From NCBI GenBank assembly GCA_036557885.1, contig DATBGS010000150.1, positions 1 through 23,754 on the forward strand: DNA of 23,754 nt. Direction: 5' to 3'. Of this stretch, positions 20,210 to 23,754 are shown in pieces (position 1 is the first letter of the stretch; each line of letters begins with the position of its first letter). The stretch comes from DATBGS01 sp036557885 (lineage in GTDB: Bacteria > Chloroflexota > Ktedonobacteria > Ktedonobacterales > DATBGS01). A model generated the notes under the pieces. It saw only the letters and a program-made list of their open reading frames with translations. It did not search any database and had not been told where the DNA came from. The position numbers and the translations under genes were made by a program.

Positions 20210-21289
20210 ATGCCTGAGAACAAAAGCACCCTTCCAGAAGAGCCTCTGATCACTACTCCAACGATGGTTGGGGCTGGTGGCGTGGGTGGTCCGGTTGGTG
20301 GAGACGCCACCGCCTATGCCATTGAGACAGAGGCGGCTATCATCGGCCCCGATACGTTTGCTGACGATCAGGTTGCTGTGCAACAGTTGACACAGCTCGA
20401 ACTGGTCTGGCGGCGTTTCCGGCGCCATCGCATGGCGCTGGTTGGCGCGGCGATGCTGGGAACCATTATCTTTATGGCGATTTTCGCCCCCTTCCTGACC
20501 CATACCAAACCAGATACCCCGCATCTGGACTGGGTGAGCATCACCACCGGGGCGACTGGCCCCTCTCTGGCGAATTTCCCCGACCGCATCATGGGCACGG
20601 ATACTATTGGACATAGCATCTGGGCTGATGTCATTTTTGGGTCGCGGATTTCGCTCATTATTGGAGTTGTTGCTGCCTTGCTTTCTACGGCCATTGGCAC
20701 GGCGCTTGGCGCCATCAGTGGCTACTTTGGCGGGTGGGTGGATCTGCTGCTGATGCGTTTCACCGACATCATCCTGGCGATCCCGTTCCTGCCGTTGATG
20801 ATTGCCATCTCTGCGATTATCGTGCATGACCCCAAGCTCCATCAAAATTCGACGTTTATCGTGATCTTTGTGATTCTGGCTTTCTCGCTGCTCACCTGGC
20901 CGGGGGTAGCGCGTCTGGTGCGCAGCTACTACCTCTCGTTCCGCGAGCAGGAATTTACGGAGGCGGCCAAAGCCGTTGGCGTGAACGATTTCCGCATCAT
21001 CTTCCGCCATATCCTCCCCAATGCCATTGGCCCGGTGATTGTGACCACGACCTTGAGCGTGGCTGGCTTTATCGTTCTGGAAGCCACGCTGGATTTCCTG
21101 GGGCTGGGCATTGTCTTCCCACCCACGCCAACCTGGGGCAATATCCTCACCAGCGCCCAGGATGTGCTCTTGATTGGGCAATGGTGGTGGGCAACGTTCC
21201 CAGGCTTGATGCTGCTGCTGACGGTGCTGGCAATCAACTTTATGGGTGATGGCCTGCGCGATGCTTTGGATGTGCGCAGCAAGGAATAA
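20210..21289 (+). CDS. Peptide/oligopeptide ABC transporter permease (OppC/DppC type)
   Basis: A 359-residue protein from ATG 20210 with a strong SD (GGAGGAAGAG). A polar N-terminal tail of about 60 residues is longer than usual. Then comes the OppC-type start (LELVWRRFRRHRMALVGAAMLGTIIFMAIFAPFL), a periplasmic segment with RIMGTDTIGHSIWADVIFGSRISLIIGV (the usual LGTDxxGRD region, here GTDTIGHS), and the EAA loop EFTEAAKAVGVNDFRIIFRHILPNAIGP near residues 246-275. The terminal helix is GQWWWATFPGLMLLLTVLAINFMGDGLRDALD. It forms the heterodimeric channel with the OppB-type protein. Confidence 0.93.
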   Translation: MPENKSTLPEEPLITTPTMVGAGGVGGPVGGDATAYAIETEAAIIGPDTFADDQVAVQQLTQLELVWRRFRRHRMALVGAAMLGTIIFMAIFAPFLTHTKPDTPHLDWVSITTGATGPSLANFPDRIMGTDTIGHSIWADVIFGSRISLIIGVVAALLSTAIGTALGAISGYFGGWVDLLLMRFTDIILAIPFLPLMIAISAIIVHDPKLHQNSTFIVIFVILAFSLLTWPGVARLVRSYYLSFREQEFTEAAKAVGVNDFRIIFRHILPNAIGPVIVTTTLSVAGFIVLEATLDFLGLGIVFPPTPTWGNILTSAQDVLLIGQWWWATFPGLMLLLTVLAINFMGDGLRDALDVRSKE

Positions 21290-21318
21290 CACAAGGCGTT
21301 CTGCGTCACGCACTGCGC

Positions 21319-21361
21319 TGGAGGCGAGGGATCATCGGCTCGGATGATCTTCCCGCCTCCA
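21319..21361 (+). promoter_or_regulatory. Intercistronic hairpin between permease and ATPase genes
   Basis: TGGAGGCG (21319-21326) pairs with CGCCTCCA (21354-21361), and GATCATC (21330-21336) with GATGATC (21343-21349), around a 6-base loop; a small interior loop lies between. There is no T-run. With the hairpin at 20081 this gives two strong stems inside one operon. Confidence 0.55.
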
Positions 21362-21408
21362 CGTTGCACCCATCTCCCAGGCTGACGCAGCGGGAAAGGA
21401 TAAAAGCA

Positions 21409-22578
21409 TTGTCAGTAGTCAAAGCACCACCAACAACAGACCATCTGCTAGATGTGCGCGGCCTGAAAACGTACTTCAAAACGTATGATGGGATTGTGAA
21501 GGCCGTAGACGGCGTTGATTTTCGCGTGCAACCTGGCAAAACGCTCGGCATTGTGGGCGAGTCAGGCTGTGGTAAAAGTGTTACCTCGCTTTCGGTGATG
21601 CGCCTGATAGATCGTCCGGGCTGGATTGAGAGCGGGGAAATCTGGTTTGAGGGCCGCGATCTGCTCGATCTTTCAGAAGATGAGATGCGCGCGGTGCGCG
21701 GCAACAAGATTTCGATGATCTTTCAGGAGCCGATGACTTCGCTGAATCCGGTGTATACCATCGGTAATCAGGTGGGCGAGGTCTTGCGCCTGCATAAGCA
21801 TTTCAAGGGGAAAGAGGTGCATGACCGCAGCATCGAGATGCTGCGCAAAGTGGGCATCCCAGAACCAACCCGGCGCATGGATGCCTATCCGCATAACCTC
21901 TCTGGCGGTATGCGCCAGCGCGTGATGATTGCAATGGCGCTGGCAACCGACCCCAAGCTGCTGATTGCCGATGAGCCAACAACGGCGCTCGACGTGACCA
22001 TCCAGGCGCAGATTCTGGACCTGATGCGCGGCCTGTCGCGCGAGTTTGGGACAGCGGTGATGCTGATCACGCATGACCTGGGCGTGGTGGCAGAGATGGC
22101 CGATGAGGTGACGGTAATGTATACTGGGGGAGTGGTGGAGCATGGAACGGTCTATCAAGTCTTGAAAGAAGCCAAACACCCTTATACGCAGGGATTGTTG
22201 AACTCTATTCCTTCGGTGGGATTAAAGGGCAAGCGGCTGACTGTTATTAAGGGCGCGGTGCCCAATCCGCTGAATCTGCCCAAGGGCTGCACGTTTGCGC
22301 CGCGCTGCCCGCATGTGATGGACATTTGCCTGCGCCAGTCGCCCCGACTGATTGATATTGGCAAAAACCATCAAGTGCATTGTTGGCTGTATCAGACGCC
22401 AGGCGGGAATCTGTTTGAGCAGAGCAGAGTTCCTGAGTTGGTGGCCTCCAATCTGGTTGAACCCCCCGCGCAGGCATCAGGCGCTTTGAATGTGAATGAT
22501 GCCCCAACGCTGATTACTGAGCCTTCCGAGTCCTTGGATACTGAGGAACGCACGGGCGGCGATCAAGACGTGAACTGA
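21409..22578 (+). CDS. Peptide ABC transporter ATPase (OppD/DppD type)
   Basis: A 389-residue protein. The start is TTG 21409, with SD GGAAAGGA 8 bases upstream; the frame is open back to 21364 without one. The ATPase motifs are Walker A GESGCGKS (50-57), signature LSGGMRQ (164-170) and Walker B LLIADEPTTALD (from 184). The C-terminal oligopeptide-transporter extension has Cys294, Cys300, Cys307 and Cys325 (PKGCTFAPRCPHVMDIC and VHCW); recent structures of this ATPase class place a [4Fe-4S] cluster at such Cys. A longer than usual tail ends in a disordered Glu/Asp/Thr-rich segment. The next gene's SD overlaps this stop codon. Confidence 0.95.
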   Translation: MSVVKAPPTTDHLLDVRGLKTYFKTYDGIVKAVDGVDFRVQPGKTLGIVGESGCGKSVTSLSVMRLIDRPGWIESGEIWFEGRDLLDLSEDEMRAVRGNKISMIFQEPMTSLNPVYTIGNQVGEVLRLHKHFKGKEVHDRSIEMLRKVGIPEPTRRMDAYPHNLSGGMRQRVMIAMALATDPKLLIADEPTTALDVTIQAQILDLMRGLSREFGTAVMLITHDLGVVAEMADEVTVMYTGGVVEHGTVYQVLKEAKHPYTQGLLNSIPSVGLKGKRLTVIKGAVPNPLNLPKGCTFAPRCPHVMDICLRQSPRLIDIGKNHQVHCWLYQTPGGNLFEQSRVPELVASNLVEPPAQASGALNVNDAPTLITEPSESLDTEERTGGDQDVN

Positions 22579-22589
22579 GGAGCACGACA

Positions 22590-23687
22590 GTGAGCATAAA
22601 TCCTGATACTCCCCAATCCACTGAGAGCGGCGCCATCCAAGGAGGTTTCGCTCCCCTGTCGGAGACGGAGGAAACCAAGCCCAAGGTGCTTGGCGATACG
22701 CTGGTGGATGTACGTCATCTGGTGAAGTATTATCCTGTGCTGGGCGGCCTGTTTAAGGTCAAAGTGGCCGATGTCAAAGCGGTGGATGATGTGTCCTTTA
22801 CCATCCGCCGGGGCGAAACCTTTGGCCTGGTGGGTGAAAGCGGCTGCGGAAAAACGACCACCGGGCGCGCTATTTTGCGCCTGCACCCTTCTACCTCTGG
22901 TGAGGTGTGGTTCGAGGGCCAGGATATTCTGAAGTTGCCGCTGGCGGCCATGAAGCCGCTGCGCAAGGATATGCAGATTATCTTTCAAGACCCGTATTCT
23001 TCGCTGAACCCGCGTATGCCCGTTGGCGATATTATTGGCGAGGGGCTGCGCGCGCAAGGCATGGGCAACCGCAAAGAGCGCGAGGATACGGCGCAATTCT
23101 ATCTGAAGAAAGTGGGGCTGCGCCCGGAGTATGTGCGGCGCTATCCCCACGAGTTTAGCGGTGGGCAGCGCCAGCGCATTGGCATCGCCCGCGCGCTTTC
23201 GCTGCGGCCCAAGTTTGTGGTCTGCGATGAGCCAGTGAGCGCGCTGGATGTCTCCATCCAGTCGCAGGTGCTCAACCTGCTCAAGGATTTGCAGGGAGAG
23301 TTTGGGCTGACGTTCCTGTTTATCGCCCACAACCTTTCGGTGGTGGAATATATCAGTGACCGCGTGGGTGTGATGTATCTGGGGAAGATGGCAGAACTGG
23401 CCGACAGCCACGATCTCTACACCAACCCCAAGCACCCCTACACGGCATCCCTCCTTTCTGCGGCGCCCGTGCCTGATCCCACCATCAGGAAACAGCGCAT
23501 CATCCTGAGCGGTGATGTGCCCAGCCCGCTGAATCCACCGCGCGGCTGCCGCTTTCACACGCGCTGCCCGCTGGCGCAGGCCATCTGCAAAGAAGTGGAG
23601 CCGCCTCTGGAGGATAAGACCGGCAACGGCCACCTGGCTGCCTGCCATTTCTCCGAGAAGGTTGAGCCACCTGTGCGGGCGCTGTAG
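22590..23687 (+). CDS. Peptide ABC transporter ATPase (OppF/DppF type)
   Basis: A 365-residue protein starting at GTG 22590, 11 bases after the OppD-type stop; SD GAGGAG overlaps that stop. A polar N-terminal extension of about 37 residues precedes the ATPase fold (LVDVRHLVKYYPVLGGLFKVK). Motifs are Walker A GESGCGKT (82-89), Q-loop QIIFQDPYSSLNP, signature FSGGQRQRIGIARAL and Walker B FVVCDEPVSALD. The C-terminal region has GCRFHTRCPLAQAIC and a later AACHF, the same four-Cys layout as its partner. The two ATPases form a heterodimer that powers uptake of peptides or related substrates (nickel and sugar variants exist). Confidence 0.95.
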   Translation: MSINPDTPQSTESGAIQGGFAPLSETEETKPKVLGDTLVDVRHLVKYYPVLGGLFKVKVADVKAVDDVSFTIRRGETFGLVGESGCGKTTTGRAILRLHPSTSGEVWFEGQDILKLPLAAMKPLRKDMQIIFQDPYSSLNPRMPVGDIIGEGLRAQGMGNRKEREDTAQFYLKKVGLRPEYVRRYPHEFSGGQRQRIGIARALSLRPKFVVCDEPVSALDVSIQSQVLNLLKDLQGEFGLTFLFIAHNLSVVEYISDRVGVMYLGKMAELADSHDLYTNPKHPYTASLLSAAPVPDPTIRKQRIILSGDVPSPLNPPRGCRFHTRCPLAQAICKEVEPPLEDKTGNGHLAACHFSEKVEPPVRAL

Positions 23688-23726
23688 TAAAGGATGCTTG
23701 CCGGGCCAGCCAGGGAGCGGCCCACT

Positions 23727-23746
23727 CACCGGCACGGAGGCCGGTG
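23727..23746 (+). terminator. Possible terminator after the ABC-transporter operon
   Basis: CACCGGC (23727-23733) pairs with GCCGGTG (23740-23746) over a 6-base loop, followed by TTCGCTTC at the window edge. The T-run is poor, and the sequence beyond is not available. Confidence 0.45.
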
Positions 23747-23754
23747 TTCGCTTC

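Noticed and set aside
20054..21313. 419-residue open frame on the minus strand
   Set aside because: It is antisense to the second permease gene, whose motifs are unambiguous; composition is that of a shadow frame.
1..23754. tRNA, rRNA, insertion sequence, phage or defence-system genes
   Set aside because: I read all intergenic gaps and gene products and found none; every long frame with a recognisable family is a housekeeping, transport or regulatory gene.

Overview
The window is a 23.75 kb stretch of a moderately GC-rich bacterial chromosome. The gene set (PIG-V-like mannosyltransferase, WD40 lipoprotein, zinc-ribbon protein, split NRAMP/MgtE pair) and coding style suggest Chloroflexota, probably Ktedonobacteria. 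That placement is an inference, because the window holds no rRNA or tRNA. I see no insertion sequence, phage gene, CRISPR array or tRNA, so this looks like core chromosome.

Layout: (1) 1-1480: end of a DoxX-family membrane protein, then a metallo-beta-lactamase-fold protein with its own promoter and a clear terminator. (2) 1656-6230: pyrG (CTP synthase); 10 bases later a soluble PRC/MgtE-N/CBS protein; then an NRAMP-family transporter whose metal-site residues are those expected of a Mg2+-type (NRMT-like) member. The last two look like a sensor plus transporter pair. (3) 6447-8405: an 11-codon mini-ORF and a PIG-V-like glycosyltransferase; an odd [2Fe-2S] ferredoxin with an Asp in place of a cluster Cys; then a perfect 28-bp inverted repeat. 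(4) 8572-12854: a four-zinc-ribbon protein with a Q/P/G/M-rich repeat; an ExxE-motif permease overlapping a 72-aa membrane protein; a 94-aa membrane-anchored protein; a four-histidine cytochrome-b/ferric-reductase-like protein; and a His-rich SHOCT protein. The last five could form a redox or metal uptake module. (5) 12874-16289: a long inverted repeat between convergent genes, a seven-bladed WD40 lipoprotein (minus), a MocR/GntR-aminotransferase regulator with candidate operators, a small membrane protein and a 49-aa Cys/Lys-rich peptide (both minus). (6) 16413-18615 (minus): a 2-oxoacid dehydrogenase E2 acyltransferase and an enoyl-CoA hydratase/isomerase. (7) 18780-23746: an oligopeptide/dipeptide-type ABC importer operon (two permeases, two ATPases) with no substrate-binding protein in view, and long hairpins between its first three genes.

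Most start codons were moved downstream from the longest open frame, to sites with good Shine-Dalgarno (SD) sequences and family-like N-termini; three genes use GTG or TTG. Six predicted promoters share an extended -10 (TGnTAnnnT, usually TGcTA), and many gene ends carry long hairpins without a T-run. The most promising material for new biology is the split MgtE/NRMT pair, the ExxE permease plus cytochrome-b cluster, and the Cys-to-Asp ferredoxin.
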